From positions 1 through 64,000 of the forward strand of contig JAYWVB010000003.1 in NCBI GenBank assembly GCA_039881045.1: 64,000 bases of DNA, in the 5' to 3' direction. Origin of the DNA: Chaetomium olivaceum (lineage: Eukaryota; Ascomycota; Sordariomycetes; Sordariales; Chaetomiaceae). Of this stretch, positions 24,047 to 36,145 are shown one piece after another; position 1 is the stretch's first letter, and every line of letters starts with the position of its first letter. Below the pieces are notes generated by a model. The model had not been told where the DNA came from and made no database searches. It saw nothing but the letters and a program-made list of their open reading frames with translations. Position numbers and translations under genes: made by a program.

Positions 24047-24080
24047 CACCACCACCGCCACCACCACCACCACCACCAAC
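24047..24080. repeat. (CCA)n microsatellite
   Basis: About eleven near-perfect CCA units with one GCC interruption, in noncoding sequence. Confidence 0.85.
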
Positions 24081-27000
24081 AGCCCATCCACGGATCTCGT
24101 ACCCAGGGGCCAGGGGGACACCGAGCGTGTTCAGCTGACCTGACCCCGATCGCATCGCCCCATCGAGATGGGAAAATGCGCCGGTCCGGTCCACTGGTTA
24201 GTTTAGTTCAGTAGTAAACATACATCATTACGAGCCGGCCAGCTCGCCCGTCAGGGCGGGAATTGGCACCCTTGGCACCTGCGAAGCCCGAGCGCCGAGT
24301 AAAGAGTAAAAATTTTCGTTCACCCATCAGCCATCATCAGCCCAGCCTGGTCAGAGTGGTTGACGCGATGGTTGGCGGGATTTCCCACCCTGCCTGCCGC
24401 CATGTTTTCTTGGTCCGTCCAGGAACGGGGATTTGAACGGATTGACAACCAGGGTTATGACTCGTTCGGGCTACCGAGCGGACCGGGACAGGGCCTCGGC
24501 AATCGTTCGCTCGTGTGTTGTTTGTTGGGTTCTCAACGGTGGGTGATCAGAAAGGGGGGGGGGGGGTGGTCAGGTATTCGTTTCGTACCCGCCCGGCCGC
24601 CGTCCGTCCGCCTGTCTCGGGGGAGGTGGGGGGAGGCGGCGGCGGCGGCGGCGGCGTCCCATGCGATTGGTAGCCTTGACATTGCCAACCCCCCATGTCA
24701 CCGGCTACGTGCATGGGAAGTTTTGTTACAGAAGCTGAAGAATGTGAGCGTTTTGCGCTTCGGCCTTCTGAAAGGGGTTTCTAGAAACCCGGGTAGGCCG
24801 GAAGGTGATCCCGCCGTTGAACGACAAGGTCGTGGGTGGCGAGGTGAGAAATGACGACGAGAAAACAGAAGGAAAAAAGAAGGAAACAAAATGATGGCTG
24901 AAACCGAAACACAGGGGTTGGGGACAGATCTGCTGGCTATCATATCAGTTTTTTCCCTGTTTTCCGCCGCCTTCCCGCCGACGGCAACGACGATGGCAAC
25001 CATTAATGGGCAAAATGTATCACACTAGGCGGACCGGCAAGGCTGCCCAGGCGATAGTGAAGGGGGGCTAATAAAACGTGGCCGGCGACCATAGCCCTTG
25101 GCACGGCAGCTGCTTTGGGCTTGAATCAGCCGAACCCCAGGTTTCCCGAGTATTCGGGCCTTTGGGCGACCGGGAAGAAATGTCGCTAACGTCAACTAAC
25201 GGACGACCAGCGCTGCTGGGTCGCGCTCGACGCTCGGGGATGAAACGCGGCGTCATGGGAGGGGGAGGCCAATTTGTTGGGCTGGGAGGCTGGCTAGTGT
25301 AACCCGCCGAGCCGGGTGCTCGTTCCTCGTCTGTGTCATTGGGGGTGATGGGGCCAGCCCAGCAAAGAAAACATCCTTGGCGAGTCGGGAAAAAAACAGA
25401 AGAAAAAGTTTAATTAATGAGCGACGAATGCAATGCTCGGCAGAATGTTTATGTGGGTTGACATGGTTGAAGGACTGAAAAGCGGAATCCTTCCCCGGTC
25501 CCACGCGGCGCCGTTTGACGGTTGGGAACGTTCAGAATGCTACGCTAGGGGGGTTGGTGAATGTGAATGGTGGATTCGGTGAAGCAAAGGTGAGGTGAGG
25601 TCACAGTGCTTTGTTTAGGTCGCGTTTGGAAACAGTGACCAAATCAGGCGGGACTGGCTGGGGACCTTGACCGGTCACTGCCGGTGAGGTGAGCCGTGTG
25701 ATGGTGTGTGGCACAATCCCTGGGCTATCCTCTTCCAAACTCACAGGGCGACAGGCTTCCAGAAATGTTCTCTGGGCCTTGTGCCGCACGGAGTACCTGC
25801 AGCTATTGGTACCTGCGTCGGCCCCTGTCAGGTCATCTCGCCCGGGCCGTGCGTGCCTGCGCTAGCGTGAACGGTGGGCAATGCAATGCGTCCAGCCGGA
25901 AGCTTCCCGTCACTCACTGGGAGCTTTTGCAAAACGCGCAGCATGGAAGCTCTGAGCTCTCTCACGGTGCTCCGCAGTGGATTGGAACAGCACTCCAGTG
26001 CCCAGGCTAGTTTCATCGATCCATGCGACACACCTCCCAGGGGCCTCTCCCACGTCCCCCCTCTCGGCCTGCTAGGTCGAAGCCACGTTGCAGACATGCC
26101 CGGGACGGCGCCCCTGGTGGAGCTTTGGTCGCCGAGGGTCTGGGAGCGAGCTCCAATGAGCCTAGTCGCATCGCCGCGTGATGTTCCGTTGGGTCTTCTG
26201 GAAATTTGGATCTGAGTTTACCGAAGCGAAGCGGTGGGGTCCTGCTCATTACCCGGCTTCCGTTTTGAGTAAGGAAGGAGAAAAGTCGTAACGGCCGTTA
26301 GCCTCTGACGGATGGTCGTGTCCCTGAATGGGGGCTTCTGCTGATGGTGATGTGTGATAGGTAAACTATCATTTGGGGAAACGGCCGTGGCCTTTGTTGG
26401 CCCATCTTTGCCTAAACTGGCAACAAAACTGATTGCCGGCATGCACGATCTGAGACGACAAGTTGGGGCCGCGATCGATCCATCGTTTTCTTAGCCTTTG
26501 TCATATCTGATGGCGGCGATATCAGAGACATGGCTTGCCAAGTTCGGAAACATCTTGCCGTTTTCGAACTCGTTTTGCTGTTTGTTGAATCCGGAGCCCC
26601 CCTCGTGTGTGGCATGTTCCGGCCGCAAAGCCCAACACGCAGAGAAGGCGCCTTGTGAGTGGCTGTTGGGCGAGAGACATCGAGCTGTCAAGCGACCGTT
26701 ATTCGCAGATGCAACCGCCAGCGCGACTCGTCACATGATGTGATCTGAATGCGCCAGGGGAAGCCGCACTGCACCTGCACGGTGACGACGGCCGTTTGTC
26801 AGTGGTTAGTCGTGGATCAATAAGAAGATCTTCCCAAGCGCCCGCCTCGTCTTCAAAACAACCCAGTCGGTTGGATCCACACAGGGTGCCGGGCCAGTCT
26901 TGGGTTTCAGGGGAGCCGTTCGAGTTTTGCATGTCCTTACATGTATATGTCTGTATTGTAATGCCCCTGAGACTCAACAAACTGCAGCCAGCCCAGCTTC

Positions 27001-30000
27001 CATTGGGGGTTTGTTCGCCACGATTTGCGCTTTTTGGAAAAGGAGAAGCAAACTATTCGCCTGCAGCCATGTCTGGAACGCGAGAAAAGGGGGAGAGAAA
27101 TCGGGATTGGGCTTCTTTCTCTGAAGCTCGGCTTGCTGCTGCTGGTTGGGGCCGGGGCAGTTTTCAGTCGATCCTTCGTACGCACTACGTAATGCAGATA
27201 ATCCGTACGACTTTTTGATTTCACTGAGCAATGATGTCGCGGCTCCGCTTGCAAGGTACAGCGTACCGTGCTCCGTCAGGCGACGGCCGAAAGACACATA
27301 CCTGGAGTTCCGGGCACGCCGTTTCCGCCGAACAGGGAGTCACAGATGTCCTGAGCCCGTGATTTGACGTGAGTTGTGCCCTGTCCTCCCTCGCCAAAAC
27401 TTGCATGCCTACCTCAACTCACATTTTCGGTTTTTCCCTCAACGGCGCATAACGCTTCAGAGTGGCACGATGGCACGTGGGGCATTACCAGGGCCGGAAG
27501 GTCGACCCGTGGGGCTCATGTCCAAGCACGTTTTCATGTGCCATCGCCCTTAATTTACCACGCCGGTCGGGGCCATCAGCGACATACGAGGCCCGCTCGG
27601 CGGGCTGGCAGGTCGTTCACTCACGAGGCTTTGCCAGAGGCCTCGCGTGGATGGGAGGTATGCCAGAAGACGATGTTATTGGGTTTCTCGATCGCCGCCG
27701 CGTCATCCTCTGCCGTGCGCCGAGTGACAGTGAAGGGCGTCGAGTTGAGGAACCGAGTCTCGAAGGCGATGCTGCTTTGTGTGGGTCGAATGAATGTTTG
27801 CAACATGACATAAGTGAGCGTCAGCTCTGCATCGGAAAGAATGCGGATAGCCCGACCGAGGGAACCGAGTCCAACGTTTCTTAGCAACATTGCACAACAG
27901 CAGCTATTTCGAGACGCCCGACCAGAGTTATTTGATTGTCGCAAATACGGCGGTTTTGCGACACAAATCTTTCTTTCCACCGAGTGACTAAACGGCGTAA
28001 GAAGTTGACTACAGTAGAGATTGTCTGCATCTCAATGTCTCACTGTCGAGTCGTTCCAGGTCAAGGCCCTTTCTCTCGTCGCGTGCGCTCGTTGATTGCA
28101 TGTGGGGATAGCTCTGGTGCGAAGGGAAGGTAACGAGGTGGTCCACTTCGGCTTTCCGATCGCCTTGGGCTCTCCTGAACAGGTCACGTTAGCGGGCTTC
28201 TAGAAGTTTTCTCCCGCTGCGGAGCGCCACTGGGGAAGGGAGGGTACCCTCAAGACAAGCTCGACAAGTACTGTAACTCGACGGAATGGGCTTGTTCCGT
28301 TCATGCTTGAGCCCCCGTCGACGCCGCCTTCAGGCTTCTTGGTCAGATTAGTCCCACCAAATGATTATGCAAATGTAGCATGGGTTTTCCGCTTGTGGTG
28401 CGAGACGCAAAGTTTCTCCGTTTTTTTTCCTTGTATTTTTTTAATGGTTTTTTCCTAAAGTGGGAGGGATCGTGTTGGTCCGTCCGCAAGCCGGCATCAA
28501 CCGCTTTTGCAACCGCGGATACCGACAGCCTGGGAAAGATGGGGAAACCGAAGGGACTGCCGAGACTGTGAGTTCGAGGAGGAGCGCGTTTGCCGCAAAT
28601 TCTGCCGTCTGCAGTCGCTGTCTCGGGCACGTATTATCTTTATAATATCGATAGCTTCGGGTCCGTTCAAGAGCATGCCTGTTGTACAGCCCAAGGTCGG
28701 CCCAACGGCGGCGATGACCTCGTGAGACTTGGCGGTTCCGATCAACTCGGCCGGGGTGACTCAAAAAAAAAAAAAGGCAGAGGACTCGCGGATACCCGTC
28801 CAAGAACTGGTTGGACAAGCTTTTCAGCTCGCCTCGTTTTCGTCGTGTGGATGATGCGTACGGCCTCAACGCTCAAGCCCCGGGGAGAGGGAGTTCGCAT
28901 GTGCGGAAGGGAAGGCCTGAGAGGACCTGTCGTGTACGGACGCGACCCAGACGACTGCGTGCGTAGAGCCCGTGACACTATCGCCTGAAACACTACGCGG
29001 GGACCCCAATGGAGATGCCATTTCCGTGTGTCAATGTTGCTTTCATGTCCCGCTCGTTCGGGTTCTCTTTCGTCGGCCTGGGCCCTCAGCCGAGGGTGCG
29101 GTGGGATTCTGAGACGCGCAGATATGCATCCCAATTGCTGCTTCTCCCGCCCTACATGCAAACGTGGGATATTGGGCATCATCGCATCGGCCTTGTCATG
29201 TAGCGTGCTTCTTTAGCATGCCTCCAGCCTCTTCACCTTGGCTGGACGGCGCCAGCAAATCGGTCGCATGCGGGGGGTTTTAATCTGATTCGGCTCACCG
29301 CCGCCTTGCCGACAACGATGTTGGCATCCGATCTGGGCATCGGATGTCTGCCCCCACACCTCGGCCGCTGCCGCAAAAGCAGGTTTTCACTGGAACTACC
29401 CAGCACATGGTAGTGTGTGTATTTGCATGACCACGAGCCTGATTTCGGGTCGAGTCCCGCTGCCGCCGCCCGACACCTTTTTCGGGTTGCTTAACGTTGT
29501 GGAAAACGGACCATTAACTGCTGGCTCGCAATATTACTGTGTAGACAAACCGGCCTCCGACGTATGCGACGTCTCGGTCGGGAACCAACCATTCACTTGT
29601 TTGGGTATTTGGGTACTCGTTGAGACACCGCAGAATCCAGCTGTGCCATTCTTTCCGTTCCGTCCGCCCCGCACCGGCCATGGCCGGTGTTACTCGGAGC
29701 CCTACGCAGCCAATTGAGTGTTTCTGCTCAGAGGACTGCGGCTTTGGCTTGGTGCTGCAGATCACAAGCCTCGGTTGAATCATCAACCTTTTGACTTTCC
29801 GGACGGGCGTGTGTTGGGCTTAACTCCACGGATCCGGTCGAAATTGTAAAATCGGGCATGTTTCAACATGTCGCGGGCGACGGCTTCCTCATATCCGCCA
29901 ACAAGACGGCAGACGCATTAGACGAGGTGCCTATCAGGCCTGCCATCGCGGAGACATCGGCTGTGCACGATGCTATAGGGCAGAGCCGCCCCAGGAACGG

Positions 30001-30270
30001 ACTAGTGGTCAGATCCGAGAGGGCGATGCATGCAACATGGTGTCTGACGCCAGGAGGTTCGCGGCTGCGGGGCATGCAGACCATGTTTGGATGGAGCCCA
30101 CTTGTTAGTCTGCCAACAGTGCTAGGTGGTGCATGACCATGTCGACTCTGATCTTCTGGCCCGAATGGAGGAAGCCGTTGAGTTGGGTAGATAACTCGGT
30201 GTTTTCTAACTTGCGGGCGAAAACCAAAGAGGCAACCGACAAGCCGGGTCCATGTCGCTGACTGGCTTCC

Positions 30271-30271
<1 letters not shown>

Positions 30272-30301
<30 letters not shown>

Positions 30302-30302
30302 C
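30272..30302. repeat. (GTT)n microsatellite
   Basis: GTTGTT repeats with one GAT interruption in the gene-poor interval, followed by an ATACAATACATTGTAT segment. Confidence 0.8.
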
Positions 30303-32273
30303 ATACAATACATTGTATACCCGGAGCTCCCGATCCGGAGGTCGGGCCAAGCCTCAGTGAGCCCCAGCGCGCGCGGCGGACAACAGAAGACGTGGACTCG
30401 AGTTAGCCAACACTGAGGCGGATGGGCGACTTTGCTATCAGGCGGGGCCTAAGAATAGGAATGCATTTGATGCAGTGCCACGACAGTCCTCAGAGGGGTC
30501 CTTTTCATGTCGTACACAGATGCATGGATGGATCTTCCGGGCGATGCGCTCGGTGCGAGTGTATATGCGTGGGACGGGGGGTGTCTCGAGTGGTTACGTC
30601 GTCGCACTTGTTGGTGTTTCGACGTCCGGAGCTGGCAGCACACCCGGCTTGGCCTTCCGAGCTCATGGCTCGTCGATCCGGCCGTGCAGTAGCGGCGTGG
30701 TGTCGTGATGTCTGGCGGATGCAGGACCACAGGTTGCCGTGCCAGTTGGGCAGCCAAATCACGGGAAGGGTTAGGAAAACGGACAAACGGGCTTCTTTTA
30801 CAGACCTGCAAATCTGCAGTGGGATTCGGAACTGGGAGTGGAGTCGGATGCGAGTTATCTGTGACGCACGGGACGGAAGCGAAGCCGTAAATGTGCGCCG
30901 GAACCTTCTTGTGTTTGCCCAAGCCGAATTCAGAACCTAGGTAGGTCGGGATGATTGCCGGTTGGAATTTTTGCATCACACAGAAGGTGAGAGGTCGGTA
31001 TGTCCATACAAACAGCCACCCATCTTGGTGCCCTCAGACCTGAGTTTCTTATGCCGGAGACTGAAAGTGTGCGTGGCTGGGCGATGACGCCCTTGTGCCA
31101 TGGCGATTTTTTTTTTTCTTAGGGTTAGTTACCTTTCCACTCCAACAATTTGACGGATTGGGAGAACTGCGGCTCGTTTGTGTCCTATCTTAGACTGCGC
31201 GCTGGTGATGCTTTCCGTTTTTATCGAGCATGCCCTGCAGCTGCTTCCATTTTGGAGGGACTTGGGGGCTGCCTGCCCTACACGTGTTTTTGTCAGTGGT
31301 GCCTGGTACTGGGGTTCCTCCTCCCTGTCCAGGCAAGTTCCTTCCGTGATTCCCAATGGAAACAGGCAGTCATAGAAAGAATTACCACTTTGTTTTTTTT
31401 TCGCCAGTTTTCCGTCCCGTCCGCCCGCCGCCCCGTCTCCTTCATTAATCGCGCTGATCTGTTGCGAAAAATTTCTGTCCACCGCACGGGCGATATTACG
31501 ACTATGGTCGGCTGTTCCGAAAAGAGAATCCAAGTCCCAGCGGCTTGGTTTTCACATTTGACACACGGACCCACTTCCTGGGAACATTCTCAACTGGGAA
31601 ATCATTTTGGGACACCGGCACGATGGTGAAGGGGGATGCAGAGAGCTGGTACGATAGGGTTGGCCGAGCACCGAGCAGAATGAGCAACCAATACCGCGTA
31701 GACGTGTTACCTGTCGGGTCCCGAGTTCTGGCCGTCGCATCACAGAGAGCCCAAGGTTATCACAGAGCGTGGCTTTGACGCTCTGCCTGGCAGGTATTAC
31801 CGTCTCATCGACACAGTGTGCATGCGTTGAGATGCCCTGCTCACATCATCCGGCCTTCACGAAGGTCCAAGTCTTGTGTAAAGCTGAAGCTGAAGCGCAC
31901 GCAGGTACCCAGAAACCCCGTCTCGAGCTCCATTGTGGGACAAGCAAGGCGCCCCCATGCCCCGGTCAATCCGCCGGCGCCGTCCACGACCCTGCCTGAA
32001 ATGGAATCGTTCTGGTGGAACGCGACCAAACTGCGAGCAGAGCAGCTGAGGAGGCAGTTTGCTGCCCGTCTGGGCTTTGGGCAAACGGTGCGACCCCATG
32101 CCGCCAAGACGCGTAACGGAGAGGCCCCCAGGGGTAAGGTACATCACGGCTAGGTACCGTGCCTGAGGACTCGACGCCAACACCAGGGTCCGGGGTGCAG
32201 GTGCAGGGGCAGGGTAAGAAAAAAGATCTCTCCCATTTCGTTTCCCTGGTCTCCTTTCAATCCGATTCCTTTA

Positions 32274-32958
32274 TTATAAGCCCGACGGCTCCCCTTCCCC
32301 ATCTTGTCCTTTTCCTTGGTTTCCCATCACAGCTCTTTCACCCTCTTCACCGGGTTCTTCCTTACGGGTCTCTCTCCTATCAACCTTTAAGCACAACAGC
32401 CTCCTCGACTTAGTCTCTCCTGACGCTGTACCTGAAACTACACGCAGGATCAACACCCAGGCCATAATTTCCGACCTTGAGAAGAAAAGGCCCGAAGGTA
32501 CATTAGACGCCTACACCCAGCACCAGACTCTTCTACCTTCCGTCACATCGGCTGCGCCTCATTCCGCGGACCCCCAACTGTTGCAAAAATAATTCTTGGT
32601 CGCCCTCAGTATCGCCTTCAGCACTGTCAAAGTTGCGCTTATCGGGCCCTGCATACGATTCGGCAGCGTTGCTCGCTCCCTTGCATCATCGCCTCGGCGT
32701 TTCACCAATCCGACACTTGTTCCGTCTCTGCTTGTCGCCGGACGAGGTTTCTCAAAATGTGAGTCACGGTCACGACCTGCTGAGCTGAGAAGCAATTTCG
32801 GCTTGATTACCGGTGCCCCTTGGGTCCGGGAGATCACCGATTTGGCGCTTGTGCTGTTGCATCCACATGCCTATATATTAGCACCGCGGACTCGATCGCT
32901 AACATGTGTTCCTTTGTGTTTTAGCTCCACCACGCGCACAACCCTCACATCAGCCACC
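32274..32958 (+). promoter_or_regulatory. Candidate TATA-like site and spliced, ATG-free 5' leader of a small gene
   Basis: TTATAAG at 32274-32280 is followed by a C/T-rich tract typical of fungal leaders. From there to 32758 the only ATG is at 32757, and it straddles the donor of a well-formed intron at 32759-32924 (GTGAGT, GCTAACATG branch region, TTGTGTTTTAG acceptor). Splicing removes that ATG and two more inside the intron. The mature leader therefore has no AUG before 32959. Transcription start and strand are inferred. Confidence 0.5.
32759..32924 (+). other. Predicted 5' UTR intron of the small gene at 32,959
   Basis: A 166-nt intron with consensus donor GTGAGT, a GCTAAC branch motif 20-25 nt before the acceptor, and a T-rich TTTTAG acceptor. 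It matches the introns of proven genes in the window. Confidence 0.6.
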
Positions 32959-33054
32959 ATGATCGTCACATCTACAGAGCAATTCTTCAACTTTGGGCGG
33001 GGGGCGTACGACACAACTGGTGTCCCCAAGCCGCCGCCGCCCAAGCCTCGGTAA
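32959..33054 (+). CDS. Candidate 31-residue microprotein, unknown function
   Basis: A short frame starts at the first AUG of the predicted spliced message, in a strong context (CAGCCACCATG). It begins MIVTSTEQFFNFGRGAYDTT and ends with a proline-lysine tail (PKPPPPKPR). It has no signal peptide, transmembrane segment or C-terminal CAAX box, so it is not an a-factor-type pheromone. The PPPPKPR tail resembles proline-rich ligands of SH3 or WW domains, which is inference only. I do not recognise a family. A further exon is possible, since CG-GTAAAA could act as a weak donor at the end, but no good acceptor is evident. A 13-bp perfect hairpin follows 32 nt after the stop. Support is the leader, intron and start context, not homology. 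Confidence 0.42.
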   Translation: MIVTSTEQFFNFGRGAYDTTGVPKPPPPKPR

Positions 33055-33086
33055 AACGTCTTGTCGAGTGCACTGCGCTTCGCTTG

Positions 33087-33117
33087 ATTTGCGCCGATGC
33101 GGATCATCGGCGCAAAT
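33087..33117 (+). other. Perfect 13-bp inverted repeat (hairpin) downstream of the small ORF
   Basis: ATTTGCGCCGATG at 33087-33099 pairs with CATCGGCGCAAAT at 33105-33117 around a 5-base loop CGGAT. It would lie in the 3' UTR of the small gene. It may be an RNA structural element, or a palindromic DNA-binding site. Confidence 0.75.
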
Positions 33118-36097
33118 AGACCAATCTGAGTGCGGACAGCAACACCAACTGGCCGACTGATGGTCGACAACAAACGTCTCCTTTCAACCTCTTACGATAC
33201 TCGGTTTTAATCACGGCTACAACACTGCGCCACTCTTCGACTTTTTGTCACAATGGCGCGGACCATTCGCATTCCGATACAACATTTTTAATCACCATTC
33301 CTCACACGATAAACATTTTGGCTCGCGGCCACTTGCTTCCCAGTAGCAAGGAAGGGAGGCTTCATTCCGGCGGTTTCAATTTCCTTTTCGATTGCACGGC
33401 GTTCAAAGAATATAGACGGGAAGGATTTGGGAGGTTTTTCGGCAGGGGTGACTTTGGTCACTAGTCACTTTGACATCCCGTTCCCGCGCATCGCATCAAC
33501 AGTGCGGTGCCAACACAACCTCGAGCTGGCACGACACCTGGATCTCGAAGCCATCGGCACCCTGCCCCAACGATCTCGACCTCCTAATTTGCCTGGCTCG
33601 GTGCCACAGTTCCGATGGGTCTGTCGGTTACCGACGTCGCGCCATCATAATCGGTCTCGATCGATGCTTATTTTGTGGGCACGGGTCGTCTTTTGGCTAC
33701 GAAGCAGCCAGCACGCGTTTTCCTTTTTGCTGTCAAGGGTTGTGGGATTTCGGCTATGGGAAAGACTTGGGCGGGCAAAAAAGAACTGATTTGATTTGGC
33801 ATATAGACTCTTTCCTTGTCTGTTTTTACTGTAACACCTTTTTCTTTTCTCGGGTGGCTCCGTCTCCTCGCGGAGATGGGCCACCGACACCACGGCAACG
33901 ACCCTTTTCCTTTTTTTCGCCCCATGTTCTCAATACTGTACACAAGATGGTTGGAGCGGAGAGTTTTTACCATTCAGGCCACGAAGGGTGCTGGGCTGGA
34001 ACCAGGTACAACGAAGATACCCCCTGGTGTTTAGACAAAGATGTACACTACAAGATGCGCGGTGGCCGCACAGCTCAGAGCTTAGTTGAAGTGATGGATA
34101 TTCGAGATTCAATTTCATTTGCTCAAGCAACTGCGCAACGTGGCGAGTCCCCGCTCATATCGAGGCTAGTGCTGTTGCCCCGGCCAGAAACAGCAAGGAA
34201 CAAACCGCTGAGTGGTGAAGCAGTTGATCAGGTGGCGGTCCATAGCAGCACGTGTCACTGGGGAAATCAACTTGGTTCAGTTTTCGTGGCAACGACCTGC
34301 TGCGAATGGGGCACCCCGGGTCCATCCGGCTCGTGACTCCATTCATATTCGGGTGCCACATCGAGTGCTCGCACCAAACCAATACCGGCGGAATAAGCAA
34401 GCACCAGGTTGAGGGAGTCATGCCGATGCCGACTTCATGCTCACCCTAAAAGTGCCGGCGTCATCGCGGTTGTACTACACCATACCACGGACATGTTGTG
34501 TCATCAGGGGCGCCGCATGCTTGCCGTGTGGTAAGGTCAGCACGGCGACAAGCGACGGACGACAGGCGACAGGCGCGCCGTCATGGGCTAACTATGATTC
34601 ATGGGACGGATTTCATGGGTCGGGACGGGAAGCGCCAGCCAGCCAGCTTTTGAAACGAAGGGTGACGCCGTCTAACCACATACATACTTCGTACACCAGA
34701 CAGGAACGAGCGAGACTCCTCCCGGAAGTGCCCGGCAGGATTCTGAGTGCCGGCACACAAGGGGGGGCGGGTTCTTCTGGAAGCCCCGGGAAGGCCGGAG
34801 CTCTCTCCGCGCTGTCTGGGCCGGGTCATGCAGCCAGTTTGGGCAATATAGGCGGCGAGCGAGCACACCAAGTGCGATTAACTCAGTGATGTGAGACGGT
34901 GGATTGGACGAAACTGTGTTACACAGGAGAGGCAGGCTCTCAGTCTCGGCAGGCTGCCTGTGCTTGGTAGGGAGATAGCGTCACAGCGTACCTGCCTGAG
35001 GGTTGCGAGGCAACGCACAGTCACCAATGCCACCAAATTTCAGTACCTTAACAAAAAGAAATCACAATCCATCCCACATCCCACATCCCTTCCGCAACAC
35101 CTAGGTTTTTGCCTTTCGCCCTTCGCCATGCTATGCATGCATGCATAGAGATGAGGGACCTTTTGTCGAAATCTGGCAATTCACTTCCTTCGGCCGGCCA
35201 AGCCCCAGATTCCAGGGGCGCGGGAAACACCACAGGCACGAGTAGCACTAATGCACGCTTAATAAAGGGGAGCAAAATCGGACAGGTCTCCCAGGGCTGC
35301 GGTCCTGGGTCCGTCTCTGCTGCACCGGGAACGGCCGCCGGGCGGGCCCCTGGTAAGGTGTGTGGCCGAGGTAGGATGGGGAGCCTGGGTGCCTGGGGTC
35401 AGTTACCCTCATCGCCGACCGGTGGGCGGGTTTGGCCCACCATCTCCAAATTACATTCGCTCTCTCCAACTCTCCAAACGTGCTCGCACCCATGAGACAC
35501 ATGGCCGGGCTTCAACTCTCCAATCAAGCTACCCCACTCGCACCACGCTTTGGGATGTCGGGATCCTCCCTTTCTTTCCCCCTATGAGGCATAACCAAGG
35601 GCTACACTTCGTAACCAACCACCCAACGCAACACGCGCCGGGATGCTATCATCACGATCCGCGCCCCCTTCCCTCCGTCCGTCGGCGTTCACTCGACTCG
35701 ACTTATTAATTATCCCATTAACTAGTTATCAGCTCTGCGGTCATGCTGCACTGCCACTGCGGCGGGAGGGCAATATCGCGCCGTTGCGTCGCATCTGTGC
35801 CGCCATGTGCAGCGTGCCGCGTGGGCTGGGCAGGGCTGGGCAGGGCTCGCAGGGTGAGGAAGGAGGTGAGATGATGACCTGGTGCGGCAGCAATCAGTGT
35901 ACTTACGTTGATGGAGTGTAGTACTGTATGTACGCGCAGTACATCCGTACAAAGTACGCAGTTCCCGAAATTCATCAGGGAGGTTACAGCAATGCTTCCA
36001 TTTCCAGGTTCCCTCACCGAGAGCGTCTCGGCATCATCCATAGTGGACGGACGGACCACAGGCACACACACAACACGCGGCGTTTCCGTTCATCCCA

Positions 36098-36145
36098 TCA
36101 TCCATCCATCCATCCAGCCAGCCATCCCTCCATCCATCCCATTAG
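36098..36145. repeat. (CCAT)n microsatellite
   Basis: Imperfect CATC/CCAT repeats with CAGC interruptions in noncoding sequence; the same motif recurs near 3,036 and 58,118. Confidence 0.85.

Larger units (their letters stand above)
23186..32270. other. Gene-poor interval, left part
   Basis: About 9 kb in which I recognise no family. Open frames of 60-170 codons occur on both strands, but none has family motifs or splice-linked partners. Simple repeats include (CCA)n at about 24,047-24,080, a GGC run near 24,635-24,655, poly-G near 24,556 and a (TTG)n tract near 30,272-30,300. It may contain noncoding transcripts or lineage-specific small genes that cannot be called by eye. Confidence 0.5.

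Noticed and set aside
33470..34336. 288-codon plus-strand frame in the gene-poor interval
   Set aside because: No motif, odd Cys/Trp/His content, no splice partner; looks like chance openness in GC-rich DNA.
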